A stretch of 64,000 bases of DNA from Polyangiaceae bacterium (GTDB taxonomy: Bacteria; Myxococcota_A; Polyangia; Polyangiales; Polyangiaceae): positions 930,001 to 994,000 of the forward strand of contig JADJXL010000028.1 of NCBI GenBank assembly GCA_016715885.1, read 5' to 3'. Position numbers and translations under genes: made by a program. The notes beneath the pieces were generated by a model. It had not been told where the DNA came from. It worked only from the letters and a program-made list of their open reading frames with translations, and did no database searches. This document shows, piece by piece, positions 1 through 8,518 of this stretch (positions are counted from its first letter, which is position 1; the number at the start of each line of letters is the position of its first letter).

Positions 1-341
1 ACCGGTTGCTTTTCAGCCGCGGGCTCAACTTGATGCTCAACGTGACATTCGGGACGCACCTCAAGGACAGCAAATCGGGCTTCATCCTTTGTCGCAAGGA
101 AGTATTTCGCTCGATATTGGATCACAAGTATCGTTATCGATACTTTCAAAGCTTCATTGGGGCAGCCGCAGGCGTGCGTAAATTCACGATTGCCGAGGTC
201 GATACGCCGTTCGAGCAGCGCCACGCTGGGCAATCGTTTCTCGCTGATTTTCCCGTGCGCGTAGTCACGCGCATCGTATGGGAACTAGCCAAATTCCGCG
301 TGGAAACGTTGACCGATCCCCGCCATCGCCGTCGTTCGTAA
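1..341 (+). CDS. Glycosyltransferase family 2, C-terminal part (5' truncated by window)
   Basis: The frame is open at the left edge, so only about the last 112 residues are present. They contain the DSKSGFILCRKEVF stretch, which matches the conserved D-x-x-SGF-x-x-x-R segment late in the catalytic domain of dolichol-phosphate-mannose synthase-like GT2 enzymes. These transfer a sugar from a nucleotide-sugar to a lipid or polysaccharide acceptor at the inner face of the membrane. No C-terminal membrane anchor is visible; the tail is short and basic. The gene ends 20 bp before the membrane sulfatase and probably belongs to the same envelope/polysaccharide cluster. Family assignment is fairly sure; substrate is unknown. 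Confidence 0.75.
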   Translation, partial: RLLFSRGLNLMLNVTFGTHLKDSKSGFILCRKEVFRSILDHKYRYRYFQSFIGAAAGVRKFTIAEVDTPFEQRHAGQSFLADFPVRVVTRIVWELAKFRVETLTDPRHRRRS

Positions 342-361
342 ACTTCCAAGCGTAGCTACCC

Positions 362-2377
362 ATGGCCGATCCGGTCGGCAATCCCCAGGCACCGAATTCC
401 GACCGCGAGGCCGGATTTACGGTTTGCTCGGCCGAATTCGCCATTTTCACGACCTGGCTCGTCGTCGCCGCGATGCAGATCTTCGACGTAGCCTTCTACA
501 TTCCCCTTCCCCCGCGTATCGAAACCCGCATCTTGCAGCACGTCTTCGAGACGGGGCACTTTGTGCTTCTCGCGCTCGTATCCGTGGGTCTTCGTGGCGT
601 TTTTCGACGTTTTCGTACGCGTCGATTCATTGCTTCATTCAGCGCGGTATTTCTTGCTGCATGTGCCGTAGGTGCGTTCGTCCTGCCCCAGGATGTATCG
701 AATTTCAGTGGTCGAATGGCCGGAATGCATGGCGCGGCGGCAATGAAAGCGCTCGTCATGGCATTGATTGCGGCTTCGGCCCTGGGCATCGCCATTACGT
801 GGGCGCTCGGGCGCGTGCTTGCGAGGCCATACTTGCGCTGGGTAGGTATACTGGCTGGAGGCAGCATCGTCGCGACGCATCAGCTCGTTCTGCTGCGTGA
901 TTATCACGGCGTGCATTTCTTTTTGGTGCTCGCAGGAACGACACTCGTTGCGGCATCGCTCACGGGAGCAGTTTTCCCGAAAAAGATTGGACAAACCATC
1001 GCACGCGTGGGTCGCCCGTCGCTCGAGCGAGCTTTGCTTGCCGTCGTTGCTCTTTGGTCGAGCATTTCGCTGGTCGTGGCTCCATCGCCCTCGGTCGCCA
1101 TGGAGCTCGTGCGCACCGATGGGAATTTGCTGGCGCATTTTCTTCTTGGTTTTTTCCACGAGCCGACGCCATTACGAAAAGCAGACATTCCTGCAAACAT
1201 GCGCCCGTTTTTTGAGGATCGAAAGGACAAGCAGGCGGTTTTACCAACGGAACCGCGGGTCTTCTCGATGAATCCGCTCGTCATACTCGTGACGATCGAT
1301 TGCTTGCGGGCCGATGTGATCATGTCGGCGAATCATGACAAGTCGTTGCCAACGCTTTCGTTGCTGCGCCAAACGGGTCTTTCTTTTGCCAATGCACGCT
1401 CGGCGGCATCGAGCACGGTCCCGAGCCTGTCGGCCATCTTTTCGAGTGCGTATTATTCGCAGCAATACTGGACGGTTCACAAAGGTTCGATTGTTCCGCC
1501 CGAGGACGATACGCCGCGTTTGCAAGAAGAATTGACGCGCGCGGGGGTCATCACGACGACGTTCATCGGCGGCGAAGGGCTCATGCCCGAATACGGCGTG
1601 CTGCGTGGTTTCTCCGAAGCGACGCGCGTACGGACGGGACGCATGCAATACACGCCCGCCGCATTGCTCATGGACGCAGCGCTCGACCGGCTATCGAATG
1701 CGAAGGCTGACCCGCTTTTCTTGTACGTCCACTTTTTCGATGCTCACGCGCCCTACGACCGGGGTCGTCAAACTGAATCGAGATACGAAAATTACATTGG
1801 CGAGCTCGAATTGGTGGATGCGCAGCTCGGCCGCTTGTTACGTCATTTGCATTTGTCGGGACTGTGGCGCCGCGCAATGGTGATCGTCACGGCAGATCAC
1901 GGCGAAGCATTCGGCGAACATGGCATGCTGATGCATGCAGCGACGGTGTATGACGAGCTCTTGCGCGTGCCGCTTTTGATATGGCGTCCGGGTTTGGCGG
2001 TACGAACCGTCGAAGAACCGGTTTCGCTCGTGGACTTGGCGCCGACGATCCTCGACCTTTTCGGACTTCCGACGCCTGGGCGTTACATGGGACAGAGTCT
2101 CGTGCCGTTCATTTGGGGACAAACCCCAAAGCTCGACAGGCCCATTCTTGCGGAAGCGCGACTGAAACAAGCGCTGATATTGCCCGACGGACGCAAGGTC
2201 ATCGTGGACAATCGGAAGCACACGGTGGAGCTTTTCGATTTACGGGCCGATCCAGCGGAAGAATACACATTGGCGGATGATCCGGAACGGCTTTCGGAGC
2301 CGCTATCGCTATTGCGACAATTTTACGAAGTGCATACGTTCAGGAAGACGGGGTATGCAACGCCGTATCGCCGTTAG
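362..2377 (+). CDS. Membrane-anchored sulfatase / alkaline-phosphatase-superfamily enzyme
   Basis: This 671-residue protein has about six hydrophobic helices in its first 240 residues, followed by a soluble sulfatase-type domain. Visible motifs are VTIDCLRAD near residue 305 (metal-binding Asp), SSTVPSLSAIFSS near 345 (nucleophile region, Ser/Thr rather than a formylglycine Cys-x-Pro-x-Arg), HFFDAHAPYD near 460 and TADHGEAFGEHGM near 510. This architecture is that of LtaS/phosphoethanolamine-transferase-like or sulfatase-like enzymes acting on the periplasmic face. Which ester it acts on cannot be read from sequence. The start is the ATG 20 bp after the glycosyltransferase. Its stop overlaps by 4 bp the stop of the convergent epimerase gene. 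Confidence 0.85.
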   Translation: MADPVGNPQAPNSDREAGFTVCSAEFAIFTTWLVVAAMQIFDVAFYIPLPPRIETRILQHVFETGHFVLLALVSVGLRGVFRRFRTRRFIASFSAVFLAACAVGAFVLPQDVSNFSGRMAGMHGAAAMKALVMALIAASALGIAITWALGRVLARPYLRWVGILAGGSIVATHQLVLLRDYHGVHFFLVLAGTTLVAASLTGAVFPKKIGQTIARVGRPSLERALLAVVALWSSISLVVAPSPSVAMELVRTDGNLLAHFLLGFFHEPTPLRKADIPANMRPFFEDRKDKQAVLPTEPRVFSMNPLVILVTIDCLRADVIMSANHDKSLPTLSLLRQTGLSFANARSAASSTVPSLSAIFSSAYYSQQYWTVHKGSIVPPEDDTPRLQEELTRAGVITTTFIGGEGLMPEYGVLRGFSEATRVRTGRMQYTPAALLMDAALDRLSNAKADPLFLYVHFFDAHAPYDRGRQTESRYENYIGELELVDAQLGRLLRHLHLSGLWRRAMVIVTADHGEAFGEHGMLMHAATVYDELLRVPLLIWRPGLAVRTVEEPVSLVDLAPTILDLFGLPTPGRYMGQSLVPFIWGQTPKLDRPILAEARLKQALILPDGRKVIVDNRKHTVELFDLRADPAEEYTLADDPERLSEPLSLLRQFYEVHTFRKTGYATPYRR

Positions 2378-3312
2378 CTCCTCCGCGCCAAATGCCACGC
2401 CACTTGCAGCCCCAATCCTTCGCGCAAGGGCACACGCGGCGCGTAACCGAATGCATTCTGCGCCGCGCTCACGTCCGCCCACGTATGCGTCACGTCGCCC
2501 GCTTCGTTCGGCCGGCGATCGATACGCACGGTGCCCGCGAGGTCCCCGATCACCTTCAATACCTCGTTCAGCGTCACGCGCGACCCACCACCCACGTTGA
2601 ACACGCCTTCCGCTTTCCCGAATCCCGCATCGACGTTCGCTTGAACGATGTCGTCAATGAACGTAAAATCCCTCGTTTGCTCACCATCACCGAAGACGGG
2701 AATGCTTTTTCCATCGAGCGTCGCTTCGATGAATTTGTGAAATGCCATGTCGGGACGTTGCCTCGGCCCATACACGGTAAAATACCGCAACGATACCGTG
2801 GGCAAACCAAAATTGCGCCGATAAAGCTCGCACAAATGCTCCGCCGCGAGCTTCGTCACTCCATACGGAGAATGCGGATGCGTCCCGCTCGTCTCGCGCA
2901 TCGGCAAGTCATTCGTGTCGCCATACACGGACGACGACGACGCATAAACGACTTTTCGCACCGTCCGATGCCCTCGAGCCGCTTCCAAAAGACGCTGCGT
3001 CGATAATACATTGTCCTGCAAATACGATTCGAACGTTTTCCCCCAGCTCGCGCGTACGCCCGCCTGCGCCGCCTGATGAAAAACGATTTCACATCCATCG
3101 AGCAGCGCTGCAATGTCGTACGTAGCCAAATCCCGCTCTTCCAATTGGAATTTGGGACTATCGAGCAAATTCGAGAGATTGGACTCTTTGTAGGATCGCG
3201 GATAATAATCGCTGAATCGATCCACGCCGACGACGTCGTGCCCAAGCGAAACGAGCCGCTCGGAAAGATGCGAACCGACAAACCCCGCTGCGCCCGTGAC
3301 GAGACATCGCAT
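2374..3312 (-). CDS. NAD-dependent epimerase/dehydratase (nucleotide-sugar epimerase, GalE/WbpP-like)
   Basis: The 312-residue protein is a short-chain dehydrogenase of the extended family that acts on UDP-sugars. The N terminus has the Rossmann glycine motif VTGAAGFVGSHL, and SSSSVYG followed by SPYGVTKLAAEH gives the catalytic Ser and Tyr-x-x-x-Lys. Length is normal for UDP-glucose/UDP-glucuronate 4-epimerases. It lies tail-to-tail with the sulfatase, and together with the glycosyltransferase suggests a cell-surface polysaccharide locus. The ATG at 3312 directly begins the Rossmann strand, so the start is well supported. Exact substrate is not determinable; dTDP-glucose dehydratase is less likely but possible. 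Confidence 0.9.
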   Translation of the reverse strand: MRCLVTGAAGFVGSHLSERLVSLGHDVVGVDRFSDYYPRSYKESNLSNLLDSPKFQLEERDLATYDIAALLDGCEIVFHQAAQAGVRASWGKTFESYLQDNVLSTQRLLEAARGHRTVRKVVYASSSSVYGDTNDLPMRETSGTHPHSPYGVTKLAAEHLCELYRRNFGLPTVSLRYFTVYGPRQRPDMAFHKFIEATLDGKSIPVFGDGEQTRDFTFIDDIVQANVDAGFGKAEGVFNVGGGSRVTLNEVLKVIGDLAGTVRIDRRPNEAGDVTHTWADVSAAQNAFGYAPRVPLREGLGLQVAWHLARRS

Positions 3313-3349
3313 GATGGCGCGTGTTTAGCATGAACGATGGCCCAGTGCC

Positions 3350-6232
3350 TCAAGTCGACGGACCAGCCTCGATCGCGCGGCGATAACGCTCGCGCCGATG
3401 CGCATCCTTCAGAATTTCGTACGCTTCGTCGAGCACTTCGAGGACCGTGCGCACGTCCGCCGACAGATCCGCGGTCTCGGCCGTGAGCAGACGCGATGGC
3501 TCGAAAGACCTTCGCAAATCGATGAATGCGCGCCGAATTTCGTAACTCGTCGCGCCCCGAGGCACCCCGAGCACCGCGAAATAATCACCCTCTTCCACGA
3601 GCGCCAAGCGCGCTCGCACGCGCATGCGAATCGCTTCCTGATCGAGCGGGTCGTGCTGCGTTGGGGTCGATTTCTCAATCCGTTTCGACGGTACGAGCAC
3701 CGAGAGTACTTCTAGACAAACCAGCGCATACAGTAGCGTCGCGAGGTCTGCACCACCGCGCTCGGCAAGCTCGCCAATCGTCGCGCCTTGCGCGCCATGA
3801 ACGAGAGCCTGTTCGTCCGGGCCAAGCGCACACTCGACCAAGAGCGATATGCGAGGACCACTGTCCATGCGCGCAGCCGGACCACCAAGGCGACGCAGTG
3901 CAACGTCGGGGGAAACGACGCGCCTGACGGAGTCGACGAAGACTTCGGCACCCATCGAGCCACCAAACACGCTTGGCTCGGTCTTGAGGCGCCCAGGAGG
4001 TTCGGGCTCGAGCTCGAGCGTGCCCGTTTCAACGGACAAAAAGCCTCCAATGATCCACTCGGCATGCGCCCTCAGCACCGACCACAACGCATCTTGTCCG
4101 AGGTACCCGTGCGCAATGAGAGCCGCACCTGCGTGTCTGCCTCCCGGTGGAAGTTTGCCCGAAAGGCGCGCGGCCACGTCACGCTCGATGTCGCCACGCG
4201 CCGCAAGGAACGACAGGAGCGTTTCTTCCGCGACGCCGGATCCCGCCGTGACGACGTCGCCTTCGTGCAGAACGATGCGCCGCACCGAACCTTGGCTGTG
4301 CAGCGCGAGCGATCCTGTCACGCGACTCGCGATGGCTCGAGCAAGCGCGCGCGGTGCATCGGCGGGACCAAGCACGGTGGGTTTGTCCGTCTGCAACGAT
4401 GGTCCAGCGTCGGCGTCGGACGATGCACCGGTGATGAGCGGCGCGGGCGGCGGAGGAACGGGCGGCGCAAGTCGCACCGAAGGCGGCGAATCGGCGGCTC
4501 CGCGACGCACGTTGGGCGGCGGAAGGAGCGGCGTCGGCTTCGTAGGACGCGGCGACGATGGTACGGACGACGGAGGGTTTGGCTTGGATGATGATGACGG
4601 TCGAGACGGCGACGGCGCGGGCGGCGAAAGCGGCGTGGACGAGGACGGATTGGCTTCACGATGCGGCGATTGCGGCTTCACCGTGGGTGGGGCGATGGTC
4701 GCGGGCCTTGCCGGCGTTGGGTTTGTCCGCGGAGGGCTCGCCAGCGGAGGACTCATCGGCGGTGGACTCGTTTGCGGTGGATCCACCGTCGACGGATACA
4801 CCGTCGATGGCGCCGGCATCGATGGCATCGACGGTTGCGTGGTCGGCGAAGACAACGACGTGAGCGGTGCGACGTCGATCTTGGGCACCGGCGGGGGCAT
4901 GCGTCCCGGAAAAACCGTGGGCGGTTGCATGTCGTTCGGCGCATCGATGACGATCGGCGCTACGGGACGTTTCACCGAAGCCATGACTCCGGCGGGAGCA
5001 GCTTGATCGAGGCGCCGCGTGGGAAGTTGAGCATCGTCACCGCGGCTCGGACGCAGCGACTCCACGACGGTGATCGCCGTACTCGACGTCGTCGGGCGAT
5101 GCTCGGTCACGACGGGCGGTTGCTTTGGAGTGGATGCCTCGGCAGATGTTTCATCCGCGTACGAAATCGGGAGTTTGTCCAGAACGACATCGCGCACTTT
5201 GATCGGCTCGCGCACGGCAACGTGGCCGAGCACGGCGCGCGGCAAAGGCGGTGAGGTGTCCACTGGTGGCGATCCACCGACGCTCGAGACGTTCGCAGTC
5301 GTCGCAGGAGGGATCGTCTCCGGTTTGTCTGGAATGGCACTCGCCAGAGCAGCACTCGGACTCGTTTGCATCGCGGACAACGCTGCGATCGGAATCGGTC
5401 CCGTCGCTGCGTCGAGCGCGCCGGTTTGTGCCATCTCCGGACCCGTCCCAGGCTCGTCGTCGGCGTCGAGGGGGTCGTCGAGCAGCGAGAGGTAATCGTC
5501 TCCGAGCACGATGTCGGAGTCGTCATCGACGTGTGGGGCTGGAGGAAGCGAGACGAATGCGTCGGCAAGCATCACCTTCTGCTCTGCGGCAGCGAGCAAC
5601 TCCGTGAGCTCGGGTGAGAGCTGCATCGGGTGCGCTGCCAAGAGCGCGTTCGGTGATTGTCCTTCGGTTTCGTCGGGTGGGAAGATGGACGAATGCATTT
5701 CGGACGCGTCGCCGCCGCCCGGAAAAACCGACTGAAACACCGCTGAAAATGCACCGCTGCCGTCCTCGACGAACGGCGGAACGCTCTCGCCCGAACGTCT
5801 TGGATTCGTGTCGTGGATGCCGTCGCCGATGAGCTCTTCGTCGAGAGGTGCGGGATCTGCAAGCGCGCCGATTTGCGCGATGATCGCGTGAATGTCGACA
5901 GGCCGTGCGAACGCACGCCCCGACGCCGTCGTCGCTCCAACCTCGGCCGCCCGCATCGGACTGCCCAGACAAACCAGCTCCGCCCGTTCGCCCTCGGAAA
6001 GCTCCCGAATGCGCTCGATCGCGTCGCGAGCACCAGGTTGGTCGATGTCCACGATGAGCACGCGGGGAGACTCGTCGAGCACGCTCACTTCGAGCCTCTC
6101 CACGGTCGATATGGCCACGGCAAACCCTTGCGCACGCAGGGCGACCGCAATCGCTTGTCCCTCAGCCGATGCATCGGCCATCAGGATCACGTCGCGGTGC
6201 ACGGTGTTCGGGGCATCATCCAGCGCGGACAC
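3350..6232 (-). CDS. Multidomain protein: pseudo-receiver, Pro-rich linker, PATAN (DUF4388) and degenerate J domain
   Basis: About 960 residues. The first ~115 look like a response-regulator receiver with a possible acceptor Asp in LIVDIDQPGARD, but the acidic pocket is replaced by MADAS and the usual Lys-Pro by RPV, so phosphorylation is doubtful. A very long Pro/Ser/Thr-rich linker follows. Near residues 630-790 is a PATAN/DUF4388-like region. The C terminus has a DnaJ-like fold (DYFAVLGVPRGATSYEIRRAF ... EVLDEAYEIL) in which the HPD tripeptide is FEP, so DnaK stimulation is unlikely. I chose GTG at 6232 because AAGGA lies 7 bases upstream; a TTG at 6319 would add 29 residues. Probably a scaffold in signalling or motility. 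Confidence 0.75.
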   Translation of the reverse strand: MSALDDAPNTVHRDVILMADASAEGQAIAVALRAQGFAVAISTVERLEVSVLDESPRVLIVDIDQPGARDAIERIRELSEGERAELVCLGSPMRAAEVGATTASGRAFARPVDIHAIIAQIGALADPAPLDEELIGDGIHDTNPRRSGESVPPFVEDGSGAFSAVFQSVFPGGGDASEMHSSIFPPDETEGQSPNALLAAHPMQLSPELTELLAAAEQKVMLADAFVSLPPAPHVDDDSDIVLGDDYLSLLDDPLDADDEPGTGPEMAQTGALDAATGPIPIAALSAMQTSPSAALASAIPDKPETIPPATTANVSSVGGSPPVDTSPPLPRAVLGHVAVREPIKVRDVVLDKLPISYADETSAEASTPKQPPVVTEHRPTTSSTAITVVESLRPSRGDDAQLPTRRLDQAAPAGVMASVKRPVAPIVIDAPNDMQPPTVFPGRMPPPVPKIDVAPLTSLSSPTTQPSMPSMPAPSTVYPSTVDPPQTSPPPMSPPLASPPRTNPTPARPATIAPPTVKPQSPHREANPSSSTPLSPPAPSPSRPSSSSKPNPPSSVPSSPRPTKPTPLLPPPNVRRGAADSPPSVRLAPPVPPPPAPLITGASSDADAGPSLQTDKPTVLGPADAPRALARAIASRVTGSLALHSQGSVRRIVLHEGDVVTAGSGVAEETLLSFLAARGDIERDVAARLSGKLPPGGRHAGAALIAHGYLGQDALWSVLRAHAEWIIGGFLSVETGTLELEPEPPGRLKTEPSVFGGSMGAEVFVDSVRRVVSPDVALRRLGGPAARMDSGPRISLLVECALGPDEQALVHGAQGATIGELAERGGADLATLLYALVCLEVLSVLVPSKRIEKSTPTQHDPLDQEAIRMRVRARLALVEEGDYFAVLGVPRGATSYEIRRAFIDLRRSFEPSRLLTAETADLSADVRTVLEVLDEAYEILKDAHRRERYRRAIEAGPST

Positions 6233-6375
6233 GCCGTAATCCTTCGACTCTAGAGGCCAGAGTGTCAACGCGTGCGCCCCGCTCGTTCGGTCGTTGTCCC
6301 CGAAGCTGTTCGGAAGCAATATACGCCAGTCGCCCCGGAAGACGCGCGAGATGGTAAGGAAAGCACGGGAGCTCG

Positions 6376-6522
6376 ATGTTCAGTTTTGCCACACCCAACG
6401 AACTCGCATTGGTCGCTTTTCTCATCGGCCTCGTCATCATTCACTCGGTCGTGCCGAAAATGGGTGAAGCCGTCGGCCGGCTCTTCGAACGGGACGAAGA
6501 GAAACCCAAAACCGATGCATAA
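6376..6522 (+). CDS. 48-residue single-pass microprotein, TatA/Hcf106-like
   Basis: A short gene with a GGGAG Shine-Dalgarno sequence 4 bases before the ATG. The product begins with a short polar segment (MFSFATPNE), then about 18 hydrophobic residues (LALVAFLIGLVIIHSVV), then Pro-Lys-Met-Gly-Glu-Ala-Val-Gly-Arg-Leu-Phe-Glu and a charged tail (RDEEKPKTDA). The order of short N terminus, one helix, hinge, amphipathic helix and acidic/basic tail is that of TatA/TatE, but the Phe-Gly hinge is missing. It could be an accessory Tat pore component or an unrelated membrane microprotein. Coding is supported by the RBS and composition only. It sits between divergent genes. Confidence 0.6.
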   Translation: MFSFATPNELALVAFLIGLVIIHSVVPKMGEAVGRLFERDEEKPKTDA

Positions 6523-6585
6523 ACGCCGCTGATTTCCCGCACCACACGCTTGCATTCTGCATTTGCAGAACATATCGTCGTCTTG

Positions 6586-7320
6586 ATGGACGGCCCCGAC
6601 GAGCAGCATGAGCGGCCGGAACGTCGCGCGCAAATCGTGGCGCACATGCCCGCGCGCTACAACCCATCGCTACACCTGGCGATCCCTACCGCCATTGGGC
6701 TCGGCGTGCTCGTCACCGCGCTTGCTCGACTTCAAGCGAACACGCTGCGTCCCATCGAACTGCTTGCAATTCCAGTCACGCTTCTTGCTGCGTTCGGGTT
6801 CGAATGGCGAGCGCACAAGAGCATCCTGCATCGGCGTCTCCCGCTTCTCGGCGTGCTCTATGAACGCCATGAGCTCCAACATCACGTGATTTACACCGAT
6901 CAGGACATGGCCATGCGCAGCAAGCGCGAATGGTGGTTTGTCCTGATGCCACCCTACGCAATCGTCCTCGTTTTTCTGACACTCGTGCTTCCGCTCGCGA
7001 TCGTCATCGAACGGTACGTGACGACCAACGTTGCGATGCTCGTGACGGCCACTTCGATGGTGTTTTTTCTATCTTACGAATGGCTCCACCTCGCGTATCA
7101 CTTGCCAACGGATCATCCGGTCGGGCGGCTGCCGCTCATCGCGAAACTGCGCGAGCATCATCGTCGGCATCACGAACCGCGGCTCATGAAACGCTGGAAT
7201 TTCAACGTGACGGTGCCGGTTTTCGATTGGCTTTACGGCACGACTTGGTCCCCCGCTCGCGAAGAGAAGTTCCGCGCGGCGAGGCAGTTGCGACGCGCAA
7301 CGCCGAAACGAGCGAACTGA
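6586..7320 (+). CDS. Fatty acid hydroxylase / sterol desaturase superfamily membrane protein
   Basis: About 244 residues with four hydrophobic segments and the histidine clusters of membrane di-iron oxygenases: WRAHKSILHRR, YERHELQHH, WLHLAYHL and REHHRRHHEPR. These ligate the di-iron centre that hydroxylates or desaturates lipids on the cytoplasmic side. Known members act on fatty acids, sterols, ceramides or carotenoids; the substrate here cannot be told. The ATG at 6586 is preferred over the in-frame TTG at 6550; ATG 6646 is another option and no strong RBS decides. A paralogous family member lies at 19721-20266. Confidence 0.8.
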   Translation: MDGPDEQHERPERRAQIVAHMPARYNPSLHLAIPTAIGLGVLVTALARLQANTLRPIELLAIPVTLLAAFGFEWRAHKSILHRRLPLLGVLYERHELQHHVIYTDQDMAMRSKREWWFVLMPPYAIVLVFLTLVLPLAIVIERYVTTNVAMLVTATSMVFFLSYEWLHLAYHLPTDHPVGRLPLIAKLREHHRRHHEPRLMKRWNFNVTVPVFDWLYGTTWSPAREEKFRAARQLRRATPKRAN

Positions 7321-7348
7321 AGCACAGGACTTGTGGTACGGGTTCGGC

Positions 7349-8488
7349 GTGCGAACGAGTGCGCGCAAAGCGCTCGCAGCTCTAGCCATCGCCGTCGCTT
7401 GTGCGATCGGATATTTCGTTTGGGCAAAAACGAAATCACCCTCGTTCGTGTCGTCGCTCGATGCGATCCCGGACGGTGCGCTGCTCGTGGCCACGGCGGA
7501 CGTCGGCGTGCTTCGGCGGTCGAGCGTCATGGCGCCGCTCTTTTCGGAAGGTGAAGTGCCGGGCATTGGGAAAGTGCGCGATGTATGCGGCTTCGACCCG
7601 CTCGAAGGGATCACCGAGGTGGCGATGGGCATTCCGGCCGCCGGCGCGGATGGTGACTTCGGTCTCGTCGCTTCGGGGCTCGTGGATGCCGAATCGCTGC
7701 TTTCATGCGCGAGCAAAGTGATCGAAGCACGAGGCGGCAGGCCGGTGGTGAACCCGATCGGAGGGTTTCGCACGGTACGTGACTCGGCGTCTCGGACGAG
7801 CAGCGCCGAGATTGCGGTGCGCGATGGCGGGCCGATTCTGCTCGGAGCAGGCTCGTATTTGCGCGCGATGATCGATGCAGCCGAAGGGCGTTTGCCGCGC
7901 GTATCGGCGGATCTGCTCCACGAACGTTTGTCGAGAGAGATCGGATCGGGAGCCGTGCGCGTGACGGTGGTTCTCACGCCGGAGCAGCGACGCACGCTCA
8001 ACGAAGAGCTTACGCGTGGAGGCGCGCAGGGATCGCCTGCGGCATCGATGATCGGGCTTGGTCTCGCGGTTTCGGTCGACGCGCGCGTGGGTTTGTCCGG
8101 GGTGGTCGTCTGCGACGCAGCGCCATCCTGCGGCGAGCTCGGGAAAGTCTTCGATGCTCGTCGAACGTCACAAGTGGACGACTTGGTCGTGCGATTCGTC
8201 GGCGCCGCGCCGATTTTGGAGCGCATGAAGATCAGCTCGGAGGGGACCAGGGTTTCAGCACGCGTGGACATGTCCGCCGAGGAAGCGACGGGGCTCGTGG
8301 AGCGGCTTCTGCTTCTGCGGCGGGCGCTGGAGCGTCAAGAGGCGCTGGATTCGTTGGAGGACAAAAGGCCAGCGCCTGCCCCGGAATCGAGCGCCGCGCC
8401 GCCAGCTTCGGCATCGTCCGCCGCACCTTCAGCCGCTGCGCCGACATCGGCTTCGTCGGCAACACCATCGAAGAAGCCTACGCCCTAG
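7349..8488 (+). CDS. Membrane-anchored protein of unknown function
   Basis: About 379 residues starting at GTG 7349 with an N-terminal hydrophobic helix (ALAALAIAVACAIGYFVW) that can be a signal anchor. The bulk is a soluble periplasmic domain beginning LDAIPDGALLVATADVG, and the C terminus is Ala/Ser/Pro-rich. I do not recognise a named family; the opening resembles DUF3352-like or other proteins of myxobacteria that measure an 'error' between paired values, but this is weak. It starts 28 bp after the hydroxylase and 30 bp before the acyl-CoA ligase, so these three may be co-transcribed. A TTG at 7331 would add six residues. Confidence 0.7.
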   Translation: MRTSARKALAALAIAVACAIGYFVWAKTKSPSFVSSLDAIPDGALLVATADVGVLRRSSVMAPLFSEGEVPGIGKVRDVCGFDPLEGITEVAMGIPAAGADGDFGLVASGLVDAESLLSCASKVIEARGGRPVVNPIGGFRTVRDSASRTSSAEIAVRDGGPILLGAGSYLRAMIDAAEGRLPRVSADLLHERLSREIGSGAVRVTVVLTPEQRRTLNEELTRGGAQGSPAASMIGLGLAVSVDARVGLSGVVVCDAAPSCGELGKVFDARRTSQVDDLVVRFVGAAPILERMKISSEGTRVSARVDMSAEEATGLVERLLLLRRALERQEALDSLEDKRPAPAPESSAAPPASASSAAPSAAAPTSASSATPSKKPTP

Positions 8489-8518
8489 GACGAACTTCGA
8501 TTATCCTGTGCGGCCCAT

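Noticed and set aside
3788..5006. Plus-strand frames of 267 and 385 codons over the Pro-rich linker
   Set aside because: Low-complexity mirror of the Pro/Ser-rich coding strand; Gly/Asp-rich translation without domain.
6790..6812. tRNA T-loop-like GGTTCGAAT sequence
   Set aside because: It is inside the hydroxylase coding region with no cloverleaf-forming arms around it.
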